Source: Prochlorococcus sp. AG-418-K17 (GTDB lineage: Bacteria > Cyanobacteriota > Cyanobacteriia > PCC-6307 > Cyanobiaceae). Taken from it: a stretch of DNA of 41,474 nt. The DNA lies in contig QCMD01000008.1 of the NCBI GenBank assembly GCA_003214055.1, positions 1 to 41,474 of the forward strand. Direction: 5' to 3'. Under the pieces are notes generated by a model. The model had not been told where the DNA came from. It saw only the letters and a program-made list of their open reading frames with translations, and did no database searches. Position 1 is the first letter of the stretch. Every line of letters begins with the position of its first letter. The translations under genes and the position numbers were made by a program. Of the stretch, positions 16,418-26,268 are shown one piece after another.

Positions 16418-17176
16418 ATGAGAGGTACAAGTCAAAGTGAAAATAAATTATCAGATCCGATGACCTTTAGTGATCATTTAGAGGAGCTTCGTCAAAGAAT
16501 ACTAAACTCAATTTACTCAATACTTATTTCAATATTCTTTAGTTTATTAATAATAAAGCCATTAATATCTTTTTTAGAAATTCCAGCTGGTGATATTCAT
16601 TTACTTCAACTTGCTCCCGGAGAGTTTTTATTTGTTGCTATTAAAGTTGCAGGTTACAGCGGATTGATAGTTTCTATGCCTTATATTTTTTATCAAATAA
16701 TATTATTCATTTCTCCTGGGTTAACAAAACAGGAAAAAAGCCTTATCTTGCCCGCAGTTTTTGGTTCAGGTCTTTTGTTTTTTTTAGGATTAATTTTTTC
16801 ATGGTGGATATTAGTCCCTGCAGCAATAAATTTCTTCATTAGTTTTGGTGCTGATATTGTTGAACCAACTTGGTCTATAGAAAGATATTTTGATTTTGTT
16901 CTATTATTAATGTCCAGCACCGCAATAGCTTTTCAATTGCCAGTATTACAATTTATTCTTGGTTCTCTTGGAATAATCACAACTGAAAAAATGATTTCGA
17001 ATTGGAAGATAGTTGTAATTTCCTCCGCAATATTATCCGCAGTGATTACTCCTTCAACAGACCCATTGACTATGTCATTGCTATCAATATCTATTGTGTT
17101 TTTATTTTTTGTTGGTACTGGATTAACTTATTTATCAGAAAATCTTAAGTCAAAAACTCTTTCATCTTCTCATTAA
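16418..17176 (+). CDS. tatC: Sec-independent protein translocase TatC
   Basis: 252 residues with six predicted membrane spans. The family's cytosolic N-terminal motif is present as MTFSDHLEELRQRIL (about 15-29), followed by the Glu/Pro-containing first lumenal loop and an FYQIILFISPGLTKQEK segment (about 90-106). TatC recognises twin-arginine signal peptides; two plausible clients in this window are the Rieske protein (GRRQFMN) and the lipoprotein near 39 kb (TRREFL). The last 32 bp overlap the convergent DUF3067 gene. Confidence 0.95.
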   Translation: MRGTSQSENKLSDPMTFSDHLEELRQRILNSIYSILISIFFSLLIIKPLISFLEIPAGDIHLLQLAPGEFLFVAIKVAGYSGLIVSMPYIFYQIILFISPGLTKQEKSLILPAVFGSGLLFFLGLIFSWWILVPAAINFFISFGADIVEPTWSIERYFDFVLLLMSSTAIAFQLPVLQFILGSLGIITTEKMISNWKIVVISSAILSAVITPSTDPLTMSLLSISIVFLFFVGTGLTYLSENLKSKTLSSSH

Positions 17177-17462
17177 GATTTAATTGCAAGCTGATAGCTC
17201 TACCTAACCTTGGCTTAGCATTGACTTTCTTTAGCCATTCCCTTACTTCTTCTGAATATCCACATCTATTTAAAATCTCGATTTTATCAGCTATCGATTT
17301 TTTATATTCATCTTCACTTAAAGGGAATGATTCCTGCCCAAGAAATCCCCACATCATTTGAAAATAAACAAATTTCCCTCTTTTAAAGAGTCTAAAATCA
17401 TATTTTTTTCCCCAACGATGAATCAAATAATGTATAACTTCATCTACTAGCAATGGGTTCAT
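17145..17462 (-). CDS. DUF3067 family protein
   Basis: 105 residues of a cyanobacterial/plastid family of unknown function. Typical segments are LLVDEVIHYLIHRWGKKYDF (about 4-23), FQMMWGFLGQESFPLSEDEY (about 34-53) and a C-terminal WLKKVNAKPRLGRAISLQL. It is soluble, with no signal. Its 3' end overlaps the tatC coding region by 32 bp, and it is divergent from petC. The function cannot be read from the sequence. Confidence 0.82.
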   Translation of the reverse strand: MNPLLVDEVIHYLIHRWGKKYDFRLFKRGKFVYFQMMWGFLGQESFPLSEDEYKKSIADKIEILNRCGYSEEVREWLKKVNAKPRLGRAISLQLNLNEKMKEFLT

Positions 17463-17585
17463 TTAAATCAATTAATTAAGACTTCCTAAACTTTTACTTT
17501 AAATTATTAAAAGTCCTATCTATTTGCAACAGAAATTGAACAATTTGATTCATAATAACTAATAAATAACAGAACCAAGTAACGA

Positions 17586-18122
17586 ATGACTCAATTAAGT
17601 TCCAATGATGTCCCTTCAATGGGTCGAAGGCAATTTATGAATCTTCTTACATTTGGTACTGCAACTGGTGTAGCATTGGGAGCCCTTTACCCTGTAGCGA
17701 ATTATTTCATGCCTTTAAGGGCAGGCGGTGGTGGTGGTGGAACTTCTGCTAAAGATGAATTAGGGAATCCCATAACTAAGACAGGTTGGTTAGCTACCCA
17801 TCAAGCAGGAGACAGAAGTCTTGTGCAGGGTCTAAAGGGAGATCCGACTTATTTAATAGTTAATGAGGGAGGGGAAATAGGAGAATTTGGTTTAAATGCA
17901 ATATGTACTCATTTAGGTTGCGTTGTCCCATGGGATAGTGGTGCTAATAAATTCATATGTCCTTGTCATGGCAGTCAGTACGATACTAATGGGAAGGTAG
18001 TCAGAGGGCCTGCTCCTTTATCTTTAGCGCTTGCGCATGTCGATATTGAAGATGATGCTGTACTCGTCAAACAATGGTCAGAAACTGACTTTAGAACTAA
18101 TGAAAATCCATGGTGGGCATAA
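17586..18122 (+). CDS. petC: Cytochrome b6f Rieske iron-sulfur protein
   Basis: 178 residues. An N-terminal uncleaved anchor (about 18-42) carries a GRRQFMN twin-arginine-like motif; a Gly-rich hinge (about 47-52) follows, then the 2Fe-2S domain with C107 and H109 in CTHLGC and C125 and H128 in CPCHGS as cluster ligands, and C112/C127 as the disulfide. The protein transfers electrons from plastoquinol to cytochrome f. petA starts 4 nt downstream, so the two are surely co-transcribed. Confidence 0.97.
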   Translation: MTQLSSNDVPSMGRRQFMNLLTFGTATGVALGALYPVANYFMPLRAGGGGGGTSAKDELGNPITKTGWLATHQAGDRSLVQGLKGDPTYLIVNEGGEIGEFGLNAICTHLGCVVPWDSGANKFICPCHGSQYDTNGKVVRGPAPLSLALAHVDIEDDAVLVKQWSETDFRTNENPWWA

Positions 18123-18126
18123 AAAA

Positions 18127-19080
18127 ATGAAAGGTCTTAAAAATCAAATCATGCAAAAAACAAGTTTACTTATCTGTACTCTGCTTTTCATTTCGAGCAT
18201 TGTATTTTATCCAAAGATCACTTTTGCTTATCCATTTTGGGCTCAGCAAAACTATGAATCCCCAAGAGAAGCCACAGGAAAGATAGTCTGTGCAAATTGT
18301 CATCTAGCTCAGATGCCTACGATTGCAGAGGTTCCGCAATCTGTTGGAGCAGACAGTGTTTTCAAGGCTGTAGTCAAAATACCCTACAAAAATGATTTGA
18401 AAGAGATCGGTGCTGATGGTTCTGAAGTCCCATTACAAGTTGGTGCTGTTGTAATGCTGCCAGATGGCTTTAAACTTGCTCCACAAGAAAGATGGACCGA
18501 AGAAATCAAAGAGGAGACAGAAGGGGTTTATTTCACTAATTACAGTGAAGAGAAAGATAATATAATCATTGTAGGACCTTTACCTGGCGATACTAATAAA
18601 GAAATAGTTTTCCCTGTACTTTCCCCTGATCCATCCAGTAATAAAGATTATCACTATGGAAAATACTCGTTACATATCGGAGGCAATAGAGGTAGAGGTC
18701 AGGTGTACCCCACTGGAGACAAAAGCAATAATGTAGTTTTCACTTCTTCCACCTCAGGAACTATAAATTCAATAGAAACAATAGAAGATGGTAGCTATAA
18801 GGTCAATATAGAAAACGATAATGGTGAGATAACTACTGAAGCAGTGCCTGTTGGTCCTCAACTTATCGTAAAAGCACAAGACAAAATTAATGCAGGTGAC
18901 CCTCTTACTAATGATCCAAACGTAGGTGGCTTTGGACAATTAGATGCTGAGGTTGTACTTCAGAGCCCTTATAGAATAATTGGATTGATTGCATTCTTCA
19001 TTGGTGTAGGCCTAACACAAATACTTTTAGTATTAAAGAAAAAACAAGTAGAAAAAGTGCAAGCAGCAGAGGGTATCTAA
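18127..19080 (+). CDS. petA: Apocytochrome f
   Basis: 317 residues from the ATG at 18127, just after petC. The signal peptide (1-34) ends at TFA, leaving the mature N-terminus [17 protein letters not shown], whose Tyr amino group is the axial heme ligand. The covalent heme site is CANCH (55-59). A C-terminal membrane anchor (about 286-305) is followed by a lysine-rich tail. A second ATG at 18151 is possible but would shorten the signal peptide. lgt follows 10 nt later. Confidence 0.97.
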   Translation: MKGLKNQIMQKTSLLICTLLFISSIVFYPKITFAYPFWAQQNYESPREATGKIVCANCHLAQMPTIAEVPQSVGADSVFKAVVKIPYKNDLKEIGADGSEVPLQVGAVVMLPDGFKLAPQERWTEEIKEETEGVYFTNYSEEKDNIIIVGPLPGDTNKEIVFPVLSPDPSSNKDYHYGKYSLHIGGNRGRGQVYPTGDKSNNVVFTSSTSGTINSIETIEDGSYKVNIENDNGEITTEAVPVGPQLIVKAQDKINAGDPLTNDPNVGGFGQLDAEVVLQSPYRIIGLIAFFIGVGLTQILLVLKKKQVEKVQAAEGI

Positions 19081-19090
19081 CTTTCTTTAG

Positions 19091-19984
19091 ATGCTTTTAC
19101 CTCAAGCTTTTATACAATCTCCAGGAGAAACTTTTTTAAATTTAGGATTTATAACTATTAGATGGTACGGTCTGCTTATTTCGGTTTCAGTTTTAATAGG
19201 CCTATTTGTCTCTAAAAAACTTGCAAAGGCAAGAAATATTAACCCAGAATACATTAGTGAAATACTTCCATCATTAATAATTTCTTCAATAATTGGAGCT
19301 AGAGCTTATTACGTAATTTTTGAGTGGAGGCAATATAGCGGAGAAAACTTTTTTACTTCTTTAGAACTATTTAATAACACTATTCAAATACCTTCTTTTC
19401 TTGCAGTTTGGGAAGGAGGTATAGCAATCCATGGAGGCCTAATTGGAGGATTATTATCTATTGTTTATTTCTGTAAATCAAAAAACATACATCTAAAAAC
19501 TTTTATAGATATATTAATGCCCTCCATTATTCTTGGACAATCTATAGGAAGGTGGGGGAATTTTTTCAATAATGAAGCCTTTGGTATTCCTACAAATTTG
19601 CCTTGGAAATTATTTATACCTATCCAAGATAGACCTTTAGAATTTGTTAATTACGAATTTTTTCATCCTACTTTTCTTTATGAGTCATTATGGAACTTTT
19701 TAATATTCATACTCCTTATTTCTATCTTTAATAAACAGAACAAAACAGATTTTTTTAGGCCTGGCTTTATTAGCTGTCTTTATTTAATAAGTTATAGCTT
19801 TGGAAGATTCTGGATTGAAATTTTAAGAACTGACCCGCTATGTGTTGGTGGACTCCCCCCTTTCTGTAGTGGCGGTATAAGAATGGCTCAATTTATAAGT
19901 ATTTTTCTATTTTCTTCTGGATTAATTGGAATATTTTTTTTAAGATTAAGAACATATAGTGGAAAAAATAGAAAGAATGGATAA
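19091..19984 (+). CDS. lgt: Prolipoprotein diacylglyceryl transferase
   Basis: 297 residues, about seven membrane spans. It transfers diacylglycerol from phosphatidylglycerol to the lipobox cysteine of prolipoproteins. Signatures are RWYGLLI (about 25-31), [14 protein letters not shown] (about 107-120) and the Lgt motif [13 protein letters not shown] (about 154-166). It lies 10 nt after petA, and its last 8 nt overlap the cobM start, an arrangement suggesting translational coupling. A possible client in the window is the LSSC lipoprotein near 39.4 kb. Confidence 0.96.
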   Translation: MLLPQAFIQSPGETFLNLGFITIRWYGLLISVSVLIGLFVSKKLAKARNINPEYISEILPSLIISSIIGARAYYVIFEWRQYSGENFFTSLELFNNTIQIPSFLAVWEGGIAIHGGLIGGLLSIVYFCKSKNIHLKTFIDILMPSIILGQSIGRWGNFFNNEAFGIPTNLPWKLFIPIQDRPLEFVNYEFFHPTFLYESLWNFLIFILLISIFNKQNKTDFFRPGFISCLYLISYSFGRFWIEILRTDPLCVGGLPPFCSGGIRMAQFISIFLFSSGLIGIFFLRLRTYSGKNRKNG

Positions 19985-20732
19985 AAAAATATCCTTTATC
20001 GGAGTTGGTCCAGGCGATCCAGATTTATTAACAATAAAAGCTTTAAAAAAGATAAAAATTGCAGATGTCATTATTTGGACTGATTCTCTAATTCCTGAAA
20101 AGATTTTAGATTTTTCTAAAAAAGGTTCTGAAAAAATAAAAACGAGTTCTCTCAACTTAGAGCAAATCTCCTCAATTATGATAGAAAAATTTCAAGCAGG
20201 TAAAACTGTTATAAGGTTGCATGATGGAGACCCTTGTCTTTTTGGAGCAATTAGAGAACAAATAGAAATTTTAAAAAAAGAAAAAATTGAATCCGAAGTT
20301 ATTCCAGGTGTAAGTGCTTTTCAAGTCGCTGCAGCATATCATGAAGCTGAGTTAACTATCCCTGACGTAACGCAAACAATAATTTTAACGAGAGCAGGAG
20401 GAAGGACAGGTATGCCTGAGAAAGAATCTCTGAAAGATCTTGCGAAACATAATTCCTCTTTATGTCTTTATCTAAGTGCTAGACATGTGAAAAGGTCTCA
20501 AGAAACTTTACTAGAGTTTTATCCACCAGATACTAAAGTTATTGTTGGATTTAGAGTTTCTTGGGATGATGGTTGGACATCATTAATAGAATTAAAAGAT
20601 ATGGAAAAATTTTCTTTTGAAAAAAAATTAATTAGAACAACTATTTACATAATTAGCCCAGCAATTAATAATTCTCAAAACAGGTCTAATCTATACGATC
20701 CATCATATAGACATCTATTTAGAAATAAATAA
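19977..20732 (+). CDS. cobM: Precorrin-4 C11-methyltransferase
   Basis: 251 residues of the SAM-dependent tetrapyrrole methylase fold, acting in the aerobic-type corrin ring pathway (CobM/CbiF). Signatures are [18 protein letters not shown] near the N-terminus, [12 protein letters not shown] (about 84-95), [13 protein letters not shown] (about 110-122) and [12 protein letters not shown] (about 142-153). I chose the ATG at 19977, which overlaps the lgt stop; the GTG at 19959 would add residues not seen in the family. Marine picocyanobacteria make pseudocobalamin de novo, which fits. Confidence 0.93.
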   Translation: MDKKISFIGVGPGDPDLLTIKALKKIKIADVIIWTDSLIPEKILDFSKKGSEKIKTSSLNLEQISSIMIEKFQAGKTVIRLHDGDPCLFGAIREQIEILKKEKIESEVIPGVSAFQVAAAYHEAELTIPDVTQTIILTRAGGRTGMPEKESLKDLAKHNSSLCLYLSARHVKRSQETLLEFYPPDTKVIVGFRVSWDDGWTSLIELKDMEKFSFEKKLIRTTIYIISPAINNSQNRSNLYDPSYRHLFRNK

Positions 20733-20788
20733 TCGTAAAGTTGATAGAAAAATATTACTAACTATAATTAGTAAAAAATTTAATTCCT

Positions 20789-21274
20789 TTGAAAGAAATA
20801 AAATCTAATTCAGACGACAATACTAAAAGAGAACAATCCTCTTTAAAGAGAATTGGAAATTTTATTAAAGAGGCAAGGTTAAGTAGAGATCAATCTATTG
20901 AAGAATTAGCTTCTGATTTAAAAATCGGATCTCATCAACTTAAAGCCATTGAAGAAGGCAATGAAGAAGAGCTACCTGAAAAAGTATTTATCAAAGCAAT
21001 GGTTCGTAGAATTTCACAGAAGCTGAAAATTGATACTGATTTTATAATGAATGAATTCAAGACGGAGAGGCAAGAGATAAAAATTGAAGAAATAGTTGAA
21101 GAAGTTGCTAAAAAAAATAATAAAATTAGAAAATCAAAGGGTCTAAGTCCATTAGGGTTCTGGATATTTATTTTAATTTCAGGCTTTCTCGGACTAATCG
21201 CCTCATCCTTAATTTTCAATTTATTTTCGGAGTCTTTTCAGAATCAAACTCCAAAACAAGAACTGATTAAATAA
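20789..21274 (+). CDS. RodZ-like HTH membrane protein, very short periplasmic end
   Basis: 161 residues. An N-terminal HTH_25-type helix-turn-helix (about 22-85) contains IGNFIKEARLSRDQSIEELA and ends near KVFIKAMVRRISQKL; then a charged linker (KEEI/KKNNK) and one membrane span (about 127-147). RodZ links MreB to the elongation machinery and usually carries about 100-150 periplasmic residues; here only about 14 follow the membrane span. The start is a TTG, as no ATG exists before the HTH core. The gene converges on ppx with an 8-bp overlap. Confidence 0.72.
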   Translation: MKEIKSNSDDNTKREQSSLKRIGNFIKEARLSRDQSIEELASDLKIGSHQLKAIEEGNEEELPEKVFIKAMVRRISQKLKIDTDFIMNEFKTERQEIKIEEIVEEVAKKNNKIRKSKGLSPLGFWIFILISGFLGLIASSLIFNLFSESFQNQTPKQELIK

Positions 21275-22871
21275 CTTTTAAATCCAAATTCTTTAGTTCT
21301 TTAATTACGTTACGGCATAATCCTAAGTTCCATTTCTCAAGAAGGAGATCATTATTGCTATTTATAGGCAAAAGTTCAAATGTAAGAATATTTTTCTGCA
21401 ATTTTATTTGAACTGATGAGATTACCCTATCAGGTCGTTGATCAAGAGATGCTGCTAGTCTCAAAATTAAAGACATTTCAAGAACTAATTTTTTATCTTC
21501 TTTGGATGTTAAATTTTGCCAAGACTCATGTCTTTTCTTGGGTAAAGTCTTTCTATGGTATCTTGCAATCGAAGCAATAATATTTGTTTCTGCTTGAGAA
21601 TATCCCAACAATTCACAATTTTTTATTAAGTACCAAGAGTGTTTGTGATATGAACTAACATTTACATATTTCCCACAATTATAAAGATTAGAAGCTGCCC
21701 AAAGAAGTTCTCTAGCTTTAGATTCATTATCGCTATGAAAGATGTTTTTAGTCTGATCATAGATTTGAAAGACAATATCCTTAACTTTCTCAGCTCTTGC
21801 CTTATCTACTCCAAACTTTTTAGCTTGATGAACTATGGTTGTTTTTCTAATATTGCTTTGAATATTTAACTCGTTTTTTATTATCCCTTTACGAAGCATC
21901 CAATCAACAACTAAACCCTCTCTTAGAGCTCTCTCACTTATAGTTAATTCATTAAAGTTCAACATATTCATTGCGGTATTTAATATCAATGCACCTGGAA
22001 TAATTATCTCTGCTCTTCTTTCACTCAAAGAGGGTATTTTCTTGATTTCAGAGACTGGCATTTTAATTAATTTTTCCAATACGTTCTGTAAATTTTCCCT
22101 ATTAAATTTATAACCATGCATCTTTTGTTTAGATTCTTCTAAATCATCTAAAATCAAATTTCCTAATGAGGTTGCTGTGCCACTTGTTGCAATCATAGAT
22201 AAAGGCTTATCTCCCTTAGATCTACTCTTTATTTTTCGAACGGATGGTTCTAAAGAACCTTGAATAAAAGTTGTTAGAAACTTCGATCTTTCTGAATTTA
22301 TAGGCTCTTTATTTAAAAAATCATTCTTAAGTCTTACCGCACCAACTCTCGAACTGGTAAGAGCTATTGCATCTTTTTTATTTGCAAGTATTAATTCTGT
22401 AGATCCTCCTCCAATATCAATGATTACATAAGACTGATCTTCAAAAGCCATGCCAGATAAAACGCCAAGGTAAATTAATCTGGCCTCCTCAGAGCCACTA
22501 ATCAATTCTATTTTAATATCAGTTTCATCAAAAACTCTCGTAACAAAATCTTGACCGTTTGGAGCTTCCCTAACTGCACTTGTTGCTGCAGTTACTATTT
22601 GGCTTACTCCATTACTTTTACAATATTCCTTAAATCGCTTAAGAGTAACTAATGCCCTTTGGATTGATTCTTCAGTAAGATTTCCTGCCTCATCTTTTTC
22701 TCCAAGACGAGTAGTTGATTTATCAGTGAATTTTATTGAAAATGATTTTAAGTCAAGATTAATTTCTGCTATCAATAGATGTGTAGAGTTAGTGCCAATA
22801 TCTATAGATGCTACTAAAATTTCATTTTCTTGAAAATATCTTAAATCTTGTTTTTTTATCATTGCCTTCAA
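21267..22871 (-). CDS. ppx: Exopolyphosphatase / pppGpp phosphohydrolase family
   Basis: 534 residues, the usual length for two-domain cyanobacterial Ppx. The N-terminal ASKHA domain shows SIDIGTNSTHLLI (about 24-36), the AATSAVREAPNG segment (about 95-106) and VIIDIGGGSTELI (about 149-161, phosphate-binding). The C-terminal half (about 325-534) is an HD-like helical domain with the HKHSWYLI and IASIARYHRK patterns. It hydrolyses polyphosphate and perhaps pppGpp. M4 is an alternative start. The gene is divergent from the UbiA-type gene. Confidence 0.93.
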   Translation of the reverse strand: MKAMIKKQDLRYFQENEILVASIDIGTNSTHLLIAEINLDLKSFSIKFTDKSTTRLGEKDEAGNLTEESIQRALVTLKRFKEYCKSNGVSQIVTAATSAVREAPNGQDFVTRVFDETDIKIELISGSEEARLIYLGVLSGMAFEDQSYVIIDIGGGSTELILANKKDAIALTSSRVGAVRLKNDFLNKEPINSERSKFLTTFIQGSLEPSVRKIKSRSKGDKPLSMIATSGTATSLGNLILDDLEESKQKMHGYKFNRENLQNVLEKLIKMPVSEIKKIPSLSERRAEIIIPGALILNTAMNMLNFNELTISERALREGLVVDWMLRKGIIKNELNIQSNIRKTTIVHQAKKFGVDKARAEKVKDIVFQIYDQTKNIFHSDNESKARELLWAASNLYNCGKYVNVSSYHKHSWYLIKNCELLGYSQAETNIIASIARYHRKTLPKKRHESWQNLTSKEDKKLVLEMSLILRLAASLDQRPDRVISSVQIKLQKNILTFELLPINSNNDLLLEKWNLGLCRNVIKELKNLDLKVI

Positions 22872-22966
22872 TAAGATGCAGATATCATTAATGCATTAAC
22901 AAATATACTCAAGATTAATTATTAAATAATAGTAATCACTGTATCCTAGTAAGATTATTTAAAGTT

Positions 22967-23875
22967 ATGAAATATACAATGGGTAATATGCAAAATAAAA
23001 ATCGAAAGTTTAAATTAGGTACTTTTTTTGAATTATTAAGGTGGAATAAGCCGACTGGCAGAATTATCTTACTTATTCCCGCTGGATGGAGTTTATATTT
23101 AACACCAGGTTCTAATCCAACATTTTTAATGTTATTAAGAATAGTACTGGGAGGGCTATTAGTAAGTGGATTTGGCTGCGTTGTTAATGATATTTGGGAT
23201 AAAAAAATTGATCAAAAAGTTTTTAGGACAAAAAATAGACCTCTAGCTTCAAATAAAATCAGTCTTAAAACGGCTTATTCAATTCTTTTCTTTTTAATTT
23301 TATGTAGTTTCTTTTTAACTTTGTCAATACCTCAACCAGGAAGGATACTTGCTATTTCACTTGCTTTTTTAGCTTTACCTATTATTTTAATTTATCCTTC
23401 TGCCAAAAGATGGTTTAAATATCCTCAATTAATCTTGTCCTTATGCTGGGGTTTTGCTGTCTTAATTCCCTGGGCAGCAAATGAAGGCAATTTAAACAGT
23501 ATTGTTTTAATGTTTTGCTGGCTAGCTACCATCTTTTGGACTTTTGGCTTTGACACGGTTTATGCTTTAGCAGATAAAAAATGGGATATCAAAATTGGAA
23601 TAAATAGTTCCGCTGTTAATCTCCAGAAAAATACTAGAATAACCATTCAAAGTTGTTATTTTTTAACTTCTAGTTTTCTCGCATTATGTGGATTTATTAA
23701 TCAAATGAATTTTATTTTTTGGCCAATATGGCTTATAACGTCAATCTTAATGCAGAGAGACATACTAAAGATATTTCCCGAAGACAAGCAATCATTAAAA
23801 AATATTGGAAAGCACTTTAAGAATCAATCGATTTATGGAGGAGTCATTTTATTAGGAATTATTATTGCCTCCTAA
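22967..23875 (+). CDS. UbiA-type 4-hydroxybenzoate polyprenyltransferase
   Basis: 302 residues, 8-9 membrane spans. The first prenyl-diphosphate Mg site is NDIWDKKID (about 73-81), followed by RTKNRPLAS, and the second site is represented by the DTVYALADKKWD region (about 194-205). The RWNKPTGRIILLIPAGWSLYL-like start is typical of UbiA. In cyanobacteria this enzyme attaches a solanesyl chain to 4-hydroxybenzoate in plastoquinone synthesis. M1, M5 and M8 are possible starts. It is co-directional with the LD-carboxypeptidase 9 nt downstream. Confidence 0.9.
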   Translation: MKYTMGNMQNKNRKFKLGTFFELLRWNKPTGRIILLIPAGWSLYLTPGSNPTFLMLLRIVLGGLLVSGFGCVVNDIWDKKIDQKVFRTKNRPLASNKISLKTAYSILFFLILCSFFLTLSIPQPGRILAISLAFLALPIILIYPSAKRWFKYPQLILSLCWGFAVLIPWAANEGNLNSIVLMFCWLATIFWTFGFDTVYALADKKWDIKIGINSSAVNLQKNTRITIQSCYFLTSSFLALCGFINQMNFIFWPIWLITSILMQRDILKIFPEDKQSLKNIGKHFKNQSIYGGVILLGIIIAS

Positions 23876-23884
23876 ACTTTAAAT

Positions 23885-24754
23885 ATGGATTTTAGATTAA
23901 AGAAAGGTGATCTAATAGATATTTTAGCTCCAGGCTCCTTTATTGATGAAGAAGAAAGTTTTCAAAAGGGTATAGAAATCTTAAAAAACTGGGGCTTAGA
24001 AATTAATGAAAATAATTCTCTTTCAGAAAGATTTGGTTATTTTTCAGGTAATGATCAAACTAGATTTGAAGAACTGGAAAAAGCACAAAATAGCAAGCTA
24101 ATCATTTTTGCCAAAGGTGGCTGGGGTTCAGCAAGAATATTAGAAAAAGAACCTTCCTGGGAGCATGGTTTAATGCTCGGATACTCAGATACATGTTCTT
24201 TATTACTATCTAAATATTCTCAAGGATTTGTTGGTTCAATTCATGGGCCCATGGTTGCAAGCCTTTTCAAAGAGCCAGAATGGAGTCTTGATAGATTAAG
24301 AAATTTACTTTTTGAAGGATATGTTGAGGACATAAGAGGGATTCCTTTAAGAGGAGGAAAAGCTAAAGGAGAAATTATAGTTTCTAACTTAACTATTGCT
24401 ACTTTTTTAATTGGTACTAATCACTTCCCAGATTGCAGAGGTAAAGTAATAATTTTTGAAGATATTAATGAAGATATTTATAAAATTGACCGCATGTTGA
24501 CTTATCTTAGGATGACTAAAACCCTAACTGAAATTGCAGGTATTGGATTCGGAAGCTTTTCTAATGATTCCTGTGACCCTGAATGGAAAGATTTATTAAA
24601 AAACTGCATTATTGAAAGACTGAAAGAGTTTAATTTTCCTATTCTTTTTGACCTTCCTATAGGACACATATCCGGGAATGCATGTATTCCTTTAGGATAT
24701 AAAGCCACCATAAATGGTAATGATGGCATTCTTAGTATCGATGTCCCTTTTTAA
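23885..24754 (+). CDS. LD-carboxypeptidase (S66 family)
   Basis: 289 residues. Members cleave the terminal D-Ala from tetrapeptides during murein recycling, using a Ser-His-Glu triad. The nucleophile motif is GYSDTCSLLL (about 99-108), FAKGGWGSARIL (about 75-86) precedes it, the Glu lies in the FEDINEDIYKIDRML segment (about 193-207), and the His is in PIGHISGN (about 258-265). A cytoplasmic enzyme with no signal peptide. It ends immediately before the convergent ispD stop (24754/24755), so no terminator lies between. Confidence 0.9.
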   Translation: MDFRLKKGDLIDILAPGSFIDEEESFQKGIEILKNWGLEINENNSLSERFGYFSGNDQTRFEELEKAQNSKLIIFAKGGWGSARILEKEPSWEHGLMLGYSDTCSLLLSKYSQGFVGSIHGPMVASLFKEPEWSLDRLRNLLFEGYVEDIRGIPLRGGKAKGEIIVSNLTIATFLIGTNHFPDCRGKVIIFEDINEDIYKIDRMLTYLRMTKTLTEIAGIGFGSFSNDSCDPEWKDLLKNCIIERLKEFNFPILFDLPIGHISGNACIPLGYKATINGNDGILSIDVPF

Positions 24755-25426
24755 CTAAGAGTTCTTCACAAAAAGTTTTGCTATTTTCAAATCAATAGGA
24801 GATGTAATTTTAATATTTGAATAAGTTCCTTCAATAATCTTTACTTTCCAATTAAGCATTTCAAATAGTGAAGCATCATCGGTGACTTTCCAATTTTTAT
24901 CAATTGCAATCGTATGAGCTTTTTTTAATCTATCCACTAAAAAGCCCTGAGGAGTTTGAGCTGCCCACAAATAATTTCTATCTGGTGTTTCTTTAATAAA
25001 GCCTTCATTATCCACAATCTTTATTGTATCAGTTACCTTAGTAGCTAAAATAACAGCTTCATTTTCATCTAATTGCTTGGCACATTTGTCTACCAAATCA
25101 GGATTAATTAGACATCGGGCACCATCATGAATTAAAACTTTTACAGCATCTTTTGGCAGAGCAGTTAAACCATTAAAAACTGACTTTTGCCTGGTATCTC
25201 CACCATTGATCCAATGAATTTTATGGGCAAAATTCTTTGCAGAATTTAATAATAATTCTTTATCTTTTGGTTGCCCAATTAGTCCAACCCAGTTTGTTGA
25301 GCTTGCAGAAAATACAGATTTAAGTGTCCAATAAATCAATGACTCTCCCTCTAAATCAATAAGTAATTTATTTTTCCCAGCTTTCATTCTGCTACCGCTT
25401 CCAGCAGCTGGTATTAAAAAGTGCAC
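24755..25426 (-). CDS. ispD: 2-C-methyl-D-erythritol 4-phosphate cytidylyltransferase
   Basis: Third step of the MEP pathway, giving CDP-methylerythritol for isoprenoids (carotenoids, phytol, quinone tails). 223 residues: the nucleotidyltransferase signature PAAGSGSRMKAGKNKLL (about 6-22), GGDTRQKSVFNGL (about 75-87), VLIHDGARCLI (about 96-106) and TPQGF (about 153-157) are all present. It abuts the LD-carboxypeptidase stop and is divergent from fabG. Confidence 0.95.
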   Translation of the reverse strand: MHFLIPAAGSGSRMKAGKNKLLIDLEGESLIYWTLKSVFSASSTNWVGLIGQPKDKELLLNSAKNFAHKIHWINGGDTRQKSVFNGLTALPKDAVKVLIHDGARCLINPDLVDKCAKQLDENEAVILATKVTDTIKIVDNEGFIKETPDRNYLWAAQTPQGFLVDRLKKAHTIAIDKNWKVTDDASLFEMLNWKVKIIEGTYSNIKITSPIDLKIAKLFVKNS

Positions 25427-25518
25427 GATAAAAGGTCTTAATATTTTCTAGACAATTATAAATAAAAGCAATATCTTTACACAAATAGTACTACGATTGA
25501 AAATTATAAAATTTCATA

Positions 25519-26268
25519 ATGTCCATTACAGATTCATTATCAGGCAAAGTAGCCTTAATCACTGGAGCTAGCAGAGGAATTGGTAAAGAAATTGCTTTAG
25601 AACTAAGCCGCTTAGGAGCAGAAGTTTTTATTAATTACTCTTCATCAGATGAAAAAGCTAAAGAAGTCGTAAATACAATAAAAAATTCGGGAGGTAAAGC
25701 ACATAAATTAAAATTTGATGTTTCAAGGGAGGATTCAGTTAGTTCAGCTTTCGAGGAAATAATAAAAATTAACGGTTCTATTGATATTCTCATTAATAAT
25801 GCTGGCATAACGAGAGATGGGCTATTGATGAGAATGAAATCAGAACAATGGGATGACGTTTTAAATACGAACTTAAAGGGAGTTTTTCTCTGTACAAAAT
25901 ATGCTTCCAAATCCATGATGAAGAAAAGGAGCGGCAGCATTGTAAATATTTCATCAGTTGTTGGAATAATTGGCAATCCTGGGCAAGCTAATTATTCTGC
26001 AGCAAAAGCTGGTGTGATTGGTTTTACAAAAACTTGTGCAAAAGAATTTGCTTCAAGAGGGATTAACGTTAATGCCATCGCTCCTGGTTTCATAGAAACA
26101 GAAATGACTGAAAAACTTAATACTGAAGAGATTAAGAAAGCTATACCATTAGGGAAGTTAGGAAGTTGTGGACAAATTGCTAATTTAGTATCTTTCTTGG
26201 TATCAAGTGATGCTGGGAGTTATATTACGGGCCAAACAATTAGTATAGATGGAGGAATGAGCATATAG
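25519..26268 (+). CDS. fabG: 3-oxoacyl-[ACP] reductase
   Basis: NADPH-dependent ketoacyl-ACP reduction in type II fatty acid synthesis. 249 residues: TGASRGIG (about 15-22), NNAGITRDGLLMRM (about 93-106), the catalytic Ser in VNISSVVG, YSAAKAG (Tyr/Lys dyad, about 158-164), and a C-terminal ITGQTISIDGGM. All FabG hallmarks are present. Its stop codon touches that of the 59-residue minus-strand microprotein with no intervening base. Confidence 0.95.
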   Translation: MSITDSLSGKVALITGASRGIGKEIALELSRLGAEVFINYSSSDEKAKEVVNTIKNSGGKAHKLKFDVSREDSVSSAFEEIIKINGSIDILINNAGITRDGLLMRMKSEQWDDVLNTNLKGVFLCTKYASKSMMKKRSGSIVNISSVVGIIGNPGQANYSAAKAGVIGFTKTCAKEFASRGINVNAIAPGFIETEMTEKLNTEEIKKAIPLGKLGSCGQIANLVSFLVSSDAGSYITGQTISIDGGMSI

